This document shows, one piece after another, positions 1 to 6,135 of a stretch of DNA of 10,771 nt (position 1 is the first letter of the stretch; every line of letters starts with the position of its first letter). The DNA is from Bacteroidota bacterium (GTDB taxonomy: Bacteria > Bacteroidota > Bacteroidia > Sphingobacteriales > Sphingobacteriaceae), in NCBI GenBank assembly GCA_025355225.1, contig JANYAB010000058.1:1-10771 (forward strand), in the 5' to 3' direction. A model generated the notes under the pieces. The model was given only the letters and a program-made list of their open reading frames with translations. It ran no database searches and was not told the DNA's origin. Both the position numbers and the translations under genes were made by a program.

Positions 1-328
1 CTGATATTTTTTTAAATCCCCCCGGCGTTAGGTGTCTTTTTATCCGCCATTTCCAAAAGCCGGTGTAATCTGATAAGATATTGATATCCATTAAACGGTA
101 CTCCATAAAAAACAGCAGGGGGCTTGCTTCATTGGCTAATACCCGCTGTTTGGCCCTGGCGGTACGTTCCGCAATTTCTTTCCAGGCAACATCCAGCGCG
201 TTGATCTTCACCTCCCAGCCGCTGCTCAGTTCGGTAACATACTTGCCCGAACTATCGGTGGCATAACAAACCTCCTTTGTTATCTTTCCGAGCGAACTCA
301 TATCCTGCGGCACATTTTCCTTTTTCAT
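1..328 (-). CDS. small conserved W-rich protein, C-terminus cut by window edge
   Basis: This reading frame starts at the ATG at 326-328 and stays open for 109 codons to the left edge, so the C-terminus is missing. The product begins MKKENVPQDMSSLGKITKEV and ends, as far as visible, with a segment around FWKWRIKRHLTPGGFKK. It has no signal peptide or membrane segment. It is rich in charged residues, with a predicted helical middle (AWKEIAERTARAKQRV) and a basic aromatic stretch near residues 92-100. I do not assign a function. It resembles, from memory only, short conserved Bacteroidota proteins that I think occur near DarA/DarB genes. It lies 38 bp downstream of darB on the same strand with no convincing terminator between, so it is probably the next gene of the leftward operon. 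The open frame seen opposite it (81-266, plus strand) is taken as its shadow. Confidence 0.72.
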   Translation of the reverse strand, partial: MKKENVPQDMSSLGKITKEVCYATDSSGKYVTELSSGWEVKINALDVAWKEIAERTARAKQRVLANEASPLLFFMEYRLMDINILSDYTGFWKWRIKRHLTPGGFKKIS

Positions 329-366
329 ATCGCAAAACTTTAATTTCTAAAATCTAATTTTTTAAA

Positions 367-1515
367 TTAGCAAACAGTAAGCATTGCATACATATACGAA
401 AACCGGGCGCTTTCGGGAACCAGCAAGAGGATTTTTTCTCCTTTTTTTAATCGCCCGCTATTGAAAAGTTCGTTTATCATCAGGTAAACTGAAGCTGCAC
501 CGACGTTGCCAACGGTATAAAGATTGATAAACCATTTTTCGTAAGGAATGCCCCCACCATAATATTCAACCAGGTCGTAAATTTTACTTTTGAAAAAATC
601 ACTCGATATATGCGGCAGGAAATAATCTATATCAGTATTTGTAAGGCCTTTTTTATCAAATATCTCCTTTATTTTTTTGCCGCCCAGGTGCACAATATTA
701 TTGCTTAACAGGGTAATATCCTGCTTTATACTAAAAATGGATTTATTCATGATCTCCTCAGGTGTATAATCCATAAAACCCTTTAGTGTTCCATCCTCAA
801 GCTTCTCACCTCCCATGTACATGCAGGTTTCCATCTCATTGGCATAGGAAGCGCCCTCTATCCAGTCGACACGAAGGCTAAGCCCGTTTTTGTTTGGCTG
901 ATCAGACATCAAAAAAGCGGATGCCCCATCAGATAACATCCATCTCAAAAAATCTTTTTGAAAAGCGATGAAAGGATTCTCTTCCATTTCTTTTAACTTC
1001 TGTGCCTCTTCCTCAAAAACATCCGAAACCAACAATCCCGAAAACCTTTCCGAACCGGTGGCAACGGCCAGTTTCACTTCACCGGCCTTAATGGCAAGAT
1101 AGGCATACTTTAAGGCGTGCATGCCCGCGCAGCATACGCCCGAAGGAGAAACCACTTCAATAGCTTCGGCCTCAGGAAGCCAGCCATGTGCCATTACGCC
1201 GTGGCTCGGCATTACCTGGTCTGGTGACGATGTTCCGCATGAAAGCAGTTCGATCTTCTTTATTTTATCCGGATTATCCTTAAACAGTTCCTTTACAGCT
1301 AAAGCAGTCATCTGCGCATTAGTGTGCGTAGATTTTCCGTTTTTATCCAAAGCATAGTAGCGATTGATGATGCCATTATTCCGTAATACGATCTTTTTTG
1401 ATTTTGAGGGCCGATTATCAATATAACCCAGGTATGATTCCATTTCATCATTTGAAACAGGATCATTTGGGAAAAAGGCAGAAGTAGAATTTATATAAAC
1501 CTGGCAGAGAGACAT
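367..1515 (-). CDS. darB: DarB-like 3-oxoacyl-ACP synthase III (dialkylresorcinol/cyclohexanedione condensing enzyme)
   Basis: This 382-residue protein has the thiolase fold signature of KAS III. The nucleophile context is SPSGVCCAGMHAL with Cys129 as the likely active cysteine (Cys128 precedes it). The histidine is in FLPHISSDF (His302) and the asparagine in YTVGNVGAAS (Asn337), giving a full Cys-His-Asn triad. In characterised Dar systems DarB condenses two acyl precursors, a 3-oxoacyl thioester and an unsaturated acyl thioester, into a 2,5-dialkylcyclohexane-1,3-dione. The DarB call rests on its length, its divergence from housekeeping FabH, and its position only 4 bp after darA, whose product acts next. 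The start ATG at 1513-1515 is the only sensible one and the stop is TAA at 367-369. An alternative is another KAS III-like enzyme of flexirubin synthesis, which would keep the same pathway role. Confidence 0.85.
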   Translation of the reverse strand: MSLCQVYINSTSAFFPNDPVSNDEMESYLGYIDNRPSKSKKIVLRNNGIINRYYALDKNGKSTHTNAQMTALAVKELFKDNPDKIKKIELLSCGTSSPDQVMPSHGVMAHGWLPEAEAIEVVSPSGVCCAGMHALKYAYLAIKAGEVKLAVATGSERFSGLLVSDVFEEEAQKLKEMEENPFIAFQKDFLRWMLSDGASAFLMSDQPNKNGLSLRVDWIEGASYANEMETCMYMGGEKLEDGTLKGFMDYTPEEIMNKSIFSIKQDITLLSNNIVHLGGKKIKEIFDKKGLTNTDIDYFLPHISSDFFKSKIYDLVEYYGGGIPYEKWFINLYTVGNVGAASVYLMINELFNSGRLKKGEKILLLVPESARFSYMYAMLTVC

Positions 1516-1519
1516 AGTG

Positions 1520-2419
1520 TTAAGTTACTTGTAAATAATTTTGTTTTTTGGCTTTTATTCTTTTGGATGAAAATGGTTTTATAAATATGGCATCTAATGT
1601 AAGAAGAACAGGGGCTCCAAGGAATAAGGCAACAAAAAGGTAATACTTAAATGCTGAAAGCCAGGGCGCTTTATTCTTCCTTTTTGAAATAAATTTTGCC
1701 CATACGGCAAATATGATCTTTGCTTTTCCCTCTATAAACATCAGCGGATATTTAACAACCACTGCTTTTTGTTCTAATAATTCATCTTGTAAACCGGTCC
1801 ATGTATCCGTAGCTAAATGTACAGCAACAATTTCACCGAATATTTTGGTGTTCTTGATATCTGCATCTGCAACGCCTGGTTTTGGAAAAATATTCAAATA
1901 CCTGTCCCTTTTTCCGGTAAGCATCCAATAAAAAATAGTGATAAAACTTACGGGGTTGGGGTGCTTATCAACCAATGCAATATTACCAACCAGTTTTGCT
2001 CCTGTATCTTTTAATGATCTCCTTATCCTGTCATAGGCATTCAGCCACATATTCCTGCCCGCGCTTATAGTGATAACAGATGTATCTCTTGAAACCGCTT
2101 TAAAACTTGGGTCATTCAACAGGGAATTGGAAGGGATGCTCGGTGATAAAAACCAGGGCTGATAGCCCAAAATGATCAGATCGTATGATTTCTCTTTAAA
2201 AACCAAAGGCTGCAATACCGCCGGTACGCCCAGAACGCAATCAGGCATAACGGAAAAAAAACGTCCGCCTGTCCACGGGAAAGCATAATCGGCCATGGGT
2301 TTGATCAGTACCTTCTCTACACTCGCCCCAGCATTAATAAGGGGGGCGGCAAATGAATCTATGATTTCGCCCAATTGCCCCGACTGCGTATAATAAACAG
2401 CTAAAACCTTTTTATCCAT
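1520..2419 (-). CDS. darA: DarA-like dialkylresorcinol-forming aromatase, flavodoxin-like with C-terminal membrane helix
   Basis: This 299-residue protein is recognised as the 'dialkylresorcinol condensing enzyme DarA' type found in flexirubin clusters. Biochemical work on Dar systems assigns DarA the oxidation (aromatisation) of the DarB-made cyclohexanedione to the resorcinol. The N-terminus VLAVYYTQSGQLGEI (residues 5-19) looks like the phosphate-binding loop of a flavodoxin-like fold, and residues 80-90 (DLIILGYQPWF) and 115-125 (VITISAGRNMW) fit its later strands, so a flavin cofactor is likely. Residues about 257-279 (KYYLFVALFLGAPVLLTLDAIF) form a hydrophobic segment flanked by Lys/Arg clusters, suggesting a membrane anchor. 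The start overlaps the stop of the upstream gene by 8 bp (ATGGATAA), and darB follows after 4 bp, so the three genes are probably translationally coupled. Confidence 0.85.
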   Translation of the reverse strand: MDKKVLAVYYTQSGQLGEIIDSFAAPLINAGASVEKVLIKPMADYAFPWTGGRFFSVMPDCVLGVPAVLQPLVFKEKSYDLIILGYQPWFLSPSIPSNSLLNDPSFKAVSRDTSVITISAGRNMWLNAYDRIRRSLKDTGAKLVGNIALVDKHPNPVSFITIFYWMLTGKRDRYLNIFPKPGVADADIKNTKIFGEIVAVHLATDTWTGLQDELLEQKAVVVKYPLMFIEGKAKIIFAVWAKFISKRKNKAPWLSAFKYYLFVALFLGAPVLLTLDAIFIKPFSSKRIKAKKQNYLQVT

Positions 2420-2918
2420 TCTCCGGCAAAGTTAAATCTTCTTTGTGCAACACTTTCGAATTTTTACAGTAATCCAAAATAGCATGCTTAACGGCCGGCG
2501 CCAGGTTTTTAAAATTCTTCAGTACCAACAATTTATCCTCTTGAATATTACTATGATATTTTACAATTTTCGGGGCATGCTCTTGGATAGCTAAACGAAG
2601 AAAATGAAATTCAACGTTTTCTTCATTTGCCAATAATGCAGTTTCCAGTTTTATACGCCCCGCCTTGAAGAACTTAAGCCTGTCTTTGGGTTTTTTAAGT
2701 AGTCCGGCTTTTTTCATAAGCAAAGCACCTTCGTAGCCCTCTTTTTCATTCGCGGGTGCCTCTTTTACTGCCTCTATTTCGCTCTCCACAGCATCAATTT
2801 CATCAGATTTCATTATGTTGTAAAAAGAGGCTTTATCAAATTTTTGTGGTGCGTTTCCCCCTTTCGCCAAACCGCCAGTCAATAAAAAACCTAATATAAT
2901 AACAGTTATCAATCTCAT
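2412..2918 (-). CDS. exported helical protein of unknown function, first gene of the darAB operon
   Basis: This is a 168-residue protein from the ATG at 2916-2918. I chose this start because it gives a clean signal peptide (MRLITVIILGFLLTGGLAKG, likely cleaved near residue 18-20) and because a strong promoter covers 2936-2966. Upstream in-frame starts (ATG at 2940-2942, TTG at 2964-2966) would fall inside that promoter. The mature part looks almost wholly alpha-helical and charged, with a segment around GALLMKKAGLLKKPKDRLKF followed by KLETALLANEENVEFHFLRL, which recalls TPR-like helical pairs without a clear TPR consensus. There is no Cys for lipidation, so a periplasmic location is inferred. 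Its stop overlaps the darA start by 8 bp, tying its expression to resorcinol synthesis. No catalytic motif is recognised. It might carry or sense the lipid product, but this is speculation. Confidence 0.82.
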   Translation of the reverse strand: MRLITVIILGFLLTGGLAKGGNAPQKFDKASFYNIMKSDEIDAVESEIEAVKEAPANEKEGYEGALLMKKAGLLKKPKDRLKFFKAGRIKLETALLANEENVEFHFLRLAIQEHAPKIVKYHSNIQEDKLLVLKNFKNLAPAVKHAILDYCKNSKVLHKEDLTLPENG

Positions 2919-2935
2919 AAATATTCTATTTGTAT

Positions 2936-2966
2936 CAAACATAATAAATAATAAATGCCGATACAA
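2936..2966 (-). promoter_or_regulatory. Bacteroidota-type promoter of the leftward darAB operon
   Basis: On the minus strand a -7 element TATGTTTG (2943 down to 2936) matches the Bacteroidota consensus TAnnTTTG exactly. A -33 TTG lies at 2966-2964 with a 20-bp spacer, which is the usual distance. Transcription would begin near 2930, about a dozen bases before the ATG at 2918. This fixes the start of the first gene and implies a very short leader. It was found by eye and has not been tested. Confidence 0.65.
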
Positions 2967-3068
2967 GAGCTGTAAAATGCGTAAAACCTACAATGGCTTA
3001 TATCAGTTTTGAGCAACAAACCATGCGATTGTTGTTATATTATCTGGTACAATACTTTAAAACTAATT

Positions 3069-3076
3069 TACTTTTG
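3069..3076 (+). promoter_or_regulatory. possible -7 box for the rightward fatty-acid-like operon
   Basis: TACTTTTG matches the Bacteroidota -7 consensus TAnnTTTG on the plus strand, 100 bp before the GTG of the SDR gene. No good -33 TTG sits 19-21 bp upstream (only CTG at 3044-3046, 22 bp away), so the assignment is weak. If correct, the palindrome at 3101-3118 would lie in the transcript leader just after the start site. Confidence 0.3.
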
Positions 3077-3100
3077 CTTACTTTGAGGCTGCGATTTTTT

Positions 3101-3118
3101 GGCAGGTATATAACTGCC
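3101..3118. promoter_or_regulatory. 18-bp near-perfect palindrome, candidate operator
   Basis: GGCAGGTATATAACTGCC is a dyad with eight of nine base pairs matching (one G/A mismatch at positions 6 and 13). It sits 58 bp upstream of the SDR start, inside the divergent intergenic region. Size and symmetry fit a homodimeric regulator site (for example TetR- or MarR-like), although no regulator gene is in the window. I saw no second copy here. A short RNA hairpin is the other reading, but the loop and AT-rich centre make it a poor terminator. Confidence 0.35.
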
Positions 3119-3175
3119 TAAAATAATACCACTACTAAGACAAGCTAACGTTATAAAAGTTTAAAAAATAGTTCA

Positions 3176-3988
3176 GTGAATAAGAACACGCCATTTTCTG
3201 GCTTATGGGCTGTTATTTTGGGGGGGTCGAGCGGCTTTGGTTTAGCTACGACCGAAAAGTTGGCCAGGCATGGAATGAATATTGCCGTTCTTTATAGGGA
3301 AACCTCCGTCGCGGAAAAAGCAACGCGTAAAAAGATATTACAAATTGCCACAGAAAACGAAGTCGAAATACTTCCTTACAATCTAAATGCGCTTAGTCAG
3401 CAGGGTCGGGATTCATTTATACAGCAATTTACGGCTGATGCGGGTGTTTCAAAGCATAAGGTTAAGCTTTTGTTGCATTCTATTGCCAGGGGCAATTTAA
3501 AGCCATTGGTAAGTTCCGGCAAGGAAACTTATAGTGTTCTCTCTGCCGAAGATATGCAGTTTACTACTTATGCGATGTCGAACAGTTTGCTTGATTGGAC
3601 AAGAACGCTTCTGGATGCAGGGCTTTTTCACCGGGACGCCCGGGTTATCGGCCTGACCAGCGAAGGCGCCCACAAATACTGGGAGGGTTATGCGGCTGTT
3701 TCCATTGCCAAAGCATCACTGGAAAGCTTAGCGAAATATATGGCGGTTGAATTTAGTTCATCCGGCTTAAAGACAAACCTGATACAGGCGGGCATTACAG
3801 AAACAGCATCATTAAGAATGATACCTGGCGCTGAAAAACTATTGGAGATAGCCAAAACACGGAACCCAATGGGTAGAATGACCCAAACGGAAGATGTGGC
3901 CAACGTTATTTATTTGCTGTGTACTGACGAAGCTTTTTGGATAAATGGTTCAATAATTCATGTTGATGGAGGAGAGCATTGCCGATGA
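3176..3988 (+). CDS. FabI/FabL-like SDR enoyl-ACP reductase
   Basis: This 270-residue short-chain dehydrogenase has the NAD(P)-binding loop GGSSGFG (residues 16-22), LLLHSIARGNLKP (98-110, compare the HSI of FabI) and a C-terminal NGSIIHVDGGE. The catalytic pair is Tyr172 and Lys179 in GYAAVSIAK, a Y-x6-K spacing typical of FabI/FabL enoyl reductases rather than the Y-x3-K of FabG ketoreductases. The region KYWEGYAAVSIAKASLE also resembles Bacillus FabL. The likely reaction is NAD(P)H-dependent reduction of a 2-enoyl-ACP, giving a saturated chain. The start is GTG at 3176. The next in-frame ATG (residue 34) would remove the nucleotide-binding loop, and upstream a TAA closes the frame at 3146-3148. 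It is separated from the next gene by 164 bp of repeats, but same strand and function suggest one operon. A ketoreductase role cannot be excluded. Confidence 0.82.
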   Translation: MNKNTPFSGLWAVILGGSSGFGLATTEKLARHGMNIAVLYRETSVAEKATRKKILQIATENEVEILPYNLNALSQQGRDSFIQQFTADAGVSKHKVKLLLHSIARGNLKPLVSSGKETYSVLSAEDMQFTTYAMSNSLLDWTRTLLDAGLFHRDARVIGLTSEGAHKYWEGYAAVSIAKASLESLAKYMAVEFSSSGLKTNLIQAGITETASLRMIPGAEKLLEIAKTRNPMGRMTQTEDVANVIYLLCTDEAFWINGSIIHVDGGEHCR

Positions 3989-3990
3989 GA

Positions 3991-4143
3991 ATGTGCAGAT
4001 GTGCAGATTTTAAATGTGCAGATGATTTTATTTATTATTTAAGTTTTTTGCTTATGTTTTTCACATCTAAACATTTGAAATTCGCACATCTGCACATCTG
4101 CACATCTGGAATTTACACATCTGCACATCCGAAATTCGCACAT
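3991..4143. repeat. intergenic inverted and tandem repeat cluster built on ATGTGCAG
   Basis: The octamer ATGTGCAG occurs at 3991-3998, 3999-4006 and 4014-4021. Its complement CTGCACAT occurs at 4090-4097, 4098-4105 and 4121-4128, with degenerate copies at 4084-4089, 4115-4120 and 4138-4143. The 18-mer at 3991-4008 is a perfect inverted match to 4088-4105, able to form an 18-bp stem with a 79-nt loop. On the right arm a longer unit, GAAATTCGCACATCTGCACATC, is repeated in degenerate form at about 4077, 4109 and 4131. The cluster fills almost the whole gap between the SDR and dehydratase genes. Its origin (REP/MITE-like dispersed element or slipped-strand array) cannot be told from one copy. Confidence 0.8.
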
Positions 4144-4152
4144 TAATTTTCT

Positions 4153-4617
4153 ATGTACAACGATATATTAAAACATTTACCGTATAAATCCTCTTTCCTC
4201 TTTGTGGATAATATTTCAGAGCTGAATAAAGATGGAGTAACCGGCGAATATACTTTAAGAGAAGATGCTTTTTTTTATGAAGACCATTTTGTGGGCAACC
4301 CTGTTACGCCGGGCGTAATTATTACCGAAATTATGGCTCAGATAGGTCTGGTCGTTTTAGGTATATTTTTGATAATTAAGGAGAACGGATTTAGTTTTGA
4401 ACCGGATGACGTGATGCTCCCCTTGTTAACATCAACTGAAGTTGCTTTTCATAAAATGGTTTTACCCGGTCAAAAAGTAACGGTTATTTCAAAAAAACAA
4501 TATTTTCGTTTTGGGAAACTGAAATGTTATGTTGAAATGATGGATGAATCCTCGGAATTAATTGCAAAAGGAATGTTTTCGGGCATTATGAAAAAAGTAG
4601 ATCTGAATAATGAATAG
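4153..4617 (+). CDS. FabZ-like 3-hydroxyacyl-ACP dehydratase (hotdog fold)
   Basis: This 154-residue protein matches FabZ in length and motifs. The N-terminal LPYKSSFLFVDNI corresponds to the RxPFLLVDRI region. The active-site helix is EDHFVGNPVTPGVIITEIMAQ, with catalytic His45 and Glu59 separated by 14 residues as in FabZ. The usual HFPG is HFVG here. The likely reaction is dehydration of 3-hydroxyacyl-ACP to trans-2-enoyl-ACP in the cytoplasm, acting on the ACP encoded two genes downstream. The stop overlaps the ketosynthase start by 8 bp (ATGAATAG), showing translational coupling. Being clustered with a ketosynthase, ACP and PPTase, it is a secondary-pathway enzyme rather than the housekeeping FabZ, which is usually near lpx genes. 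The ATG at 4153 begins ten residues before the conserved Pro-Tyr, which fits family starts. Confidence 0.87.
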   Translation: MYNDILKHLPYKSSFLFVDNISELNKDGVTGEYTLREDAFFYEDHFVGNPVTPGVIITEIMAQIGLVVLGIFLIIKENGFSFEPDDVMLPLLTSTEVAFHKMVLPGQKVTVISKKQYFRFGKLKCYVEMMDESSELIAKGMFSGIMKKVDLNNE

Positions 4618-5881
4618 ACGTATTGTAGTTACTGGTTTGGGGGTTGTATCTCCCAACGGTGTGGGGATACCTGCTTTTTTAAATGCGATCCAAAACGGAA
4701 TATCAGGAATAAAATTCGTTCCGTTGTTTGAAGAGCTTAAAATGAGTTGCCAGGTAGCAGGCCTGCCGGAATTTGAATGGGATGGGTTGAAAAAATATAT
4801 ATCGGATGTCACCTTTCATGGATTAAAGGGAACTAATATTGGTTATGGGATCACGGCTGCGCTGGATGCCTGGATTGATTCAGGCCTTCCTTTTGATACC
4901 GACGAGCCACGCTGGGAAACTGGTTGTGTTTTTGGCAACAGTACACCCGATAGTGAGGCTATGAAAATCGTAATTAGTCGTGTTGATAATAAAGAGGCTA
5001 AAAAATTAGGTTCGCGTGTGGTGGAACAAACCATGAATAGTGGCGTAACATCATATATATCCGGCCGTTTGGGGCTTGGCAATAAAGTAATTACCAATTC
5101 ATCGGCATGTGCTACAGGCACACAAGCTATTTTAATGGGCTATGAGTACATTAAACACGGCTATGCGAAACGAATGGTGGTTGGAAGCAGTGAACATGTG
5201 GACCCTTATGTTTTTGGTACATTTGACTCCATGCGCGTGTTATCGCGTAAATTTAACGACCGTCCTGTACAAGCGTCGAGGCCGATGAGCCTGTCGGCTG
5301 GTGGATTTGTCCCCGGTTCGGGTGCAGGGGCGTTAATTTTAGAAGATCTTGATTTCGCCCTTCAGCGAAATGCCACTATATATGCGGAAGTATTAGGTGG
5401 CTCAACTAATTCAGGCGGGCAGCGGGGAGGTGGCTCCATGACAGCGGCCAATTCACTGGGTGTTACAAGGTGTATTGAAGAAGCGATCAGCAACTCCGGT
5501 ATTCACCCGCAGTCGATTGACTTGGTAAGCGGTCACTTAACGGCTACAGTAGCAGATAGGCATGAAATTCAAAATTGGAGCCAGGCACTGGGCAGAAGGG
5601 GAAAAAATTTCCCGTTGACCAATTCATTGAAATCAATGATCGGTCATTGCCTTAGCGCAGCAGGATCGATTGAATCCGTGGCATCAATTTTGCAAATTGT
5701 ACATCAGTTTGTGCATCCAAATATTAATTTAGAGGATCCAAACCCTGAAATAATAAATATGGTAGACGTAGAATGCTTACCACTGACTTTAATAAAAAAG
5801 GAAATTAATATTGTGGCCAAAGCAAATTTTGGTTTTGGCGACGTTAATTCCTGTGTGATATTTTCAAAATTTAACAACTAA
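4610..5881 (+). CDS. FabF-like beta-ketoacyl-ACP synthase (KAS I/II type)
   Basis: This 423-residue protein begins with the typical RIVVTGLGVVSPNGVG. It keeps the full KAS catalytic set: Cys167 in TNSSACATGTQA, His309 in SGHLTAT and His346 in SLKSMIGHCLSAAGS. Near the C-terminus NFGFGDVNSCVIF replaces the FGFGGTN loop of FabF. The likely reaction is decarboxylative condensation of malonyl-ACP with an acyl chain. The HLTAT in place of HGTST is a clade difference, which I recall from ketosynthases of flexirubin clusters. It is a complete single ketosynthase and there is no paired chain-length-factor gene, unlike aryl polyene and type II polyketide systems. It overlaps the dehydratase by 8 bp and the ACP start by 1 bp (TAATG). 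It probably extends the chain that feeds DarB. Confidence 0.88.
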   Translation: MNRRIVVTGLGVVSPNGVGIPAFLNAIQNGISGIKFVPLFEELKMSCQVAGLPEFEWDGLKKYISDVTFHGLKGTNIGYGITAALDAWIDSGLPFDTDEPRWETGCVFGNSTPDSEAMKIVISRVDNKEAKKLGSRVVEQTMNSGVTSYISGRLGLGNKVITNSSACATGTQAILMGYEYIKHGYAKRMVVGSSEHVDPYVFGTFDSMRVLSRKFNDRPVQASRPMSLSAGGFVPGSGAGALILEDLDFALQRNATIYAEVLGGSTNSGGQRGGGSMTAANSLGVTRCIEEAISNSGIHPQSIDLVSGHLTATVADRHEIQNWSQALGRRGKNFPLTNSLKSMIGHCLSAAGSIESVASILQIVHQFVHPNINLEDPNPEIINMVDVECLPLTLIKKEINIVAKANFGFGDVNSCVIFSKFNN

Positions 5882-6135
5882 TGAGCAGAGAAGAGACTCT
5901 AAATGAGCTTAAAAAGGTGATAGCGCCTTATACTACCAATAAAGATATGCTGAGCAGCATAGATGATCAGACGGATTTGATAAGAGATCTAAAGATCAAT
6001 TCGGCCAATTTGGTTGATATTATTATCGATGCAGAAGCTACTTATGATATAGAAATTGACTACGACTCAGCCGATAAGATGATCAATGTGGGCACTTGCC
6101 TGGATGTGATCACAGAAAAACTCAGCCAAAAATAA
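5881..6135 (+). CDS. acyl carrier protein
   Basis: This is an acidic 84-residue protein of ACP size. The phosphopantetheine site is Ser41 in the segment DLIRDLKINSANLVDIIIDAE, where NSA replaces the common DSL motif. The flanking LxxDLxI and the later YDIEIDYD helix fit the four-helix ACP fold. It would carry intermediates on a phosphopantetheine arm between the neighbouring ketosynthase, dehydratase and SDR. The start shares its A with the TAA stop of the ketosynthase, and its own TAA overlaps the next ATG in the same way (TAATG), so ketosynthase, ACP and PPTase form a tight translational chain. Its divergence from housekeeping AcpP suggests a dedicated carrier. Confidence 0.9.
   Translation: MSREETLNELKKVIAPYTTNKDMLSSIDDQTDLIRDLKINSANLVDIIIDAEATYDIEIDYDSADKMINVGTCLDVITEKLSQK

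Noticed and set aside
355..369. Hairpin TAATTT/AAATTA at the end of darB as a terminator
   Set aside because: The stem is only A and T, six pairs long, and overlaps the stop codon; it would be too weak to terminate.
1121..1357. Open frame on the plus strand opposite darB
   Set aside because: It is wholly inside a well-supported gene with catalytic motifs, and its translation shows no recognisable domain.
3991..4143. Possible CRISPR array
   Set aside because: The units are 8-bp tandem and inverted copies without regular spacers of constant length, and no cas gene is nearby.
4843..5121. 92-codon minus-strand frame opposite the ketosynthase
   Set aside because: It mirrors the conserved active-site region of the ketosynthase, which explains its openness.
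6096..6134. Upstream ATG adding 13 residues to the PPTase
   Set aside because: The extra residues lie inside the ACP gene in another frame, and the conserved SIGNDIV begins right after the ATG at 6135.
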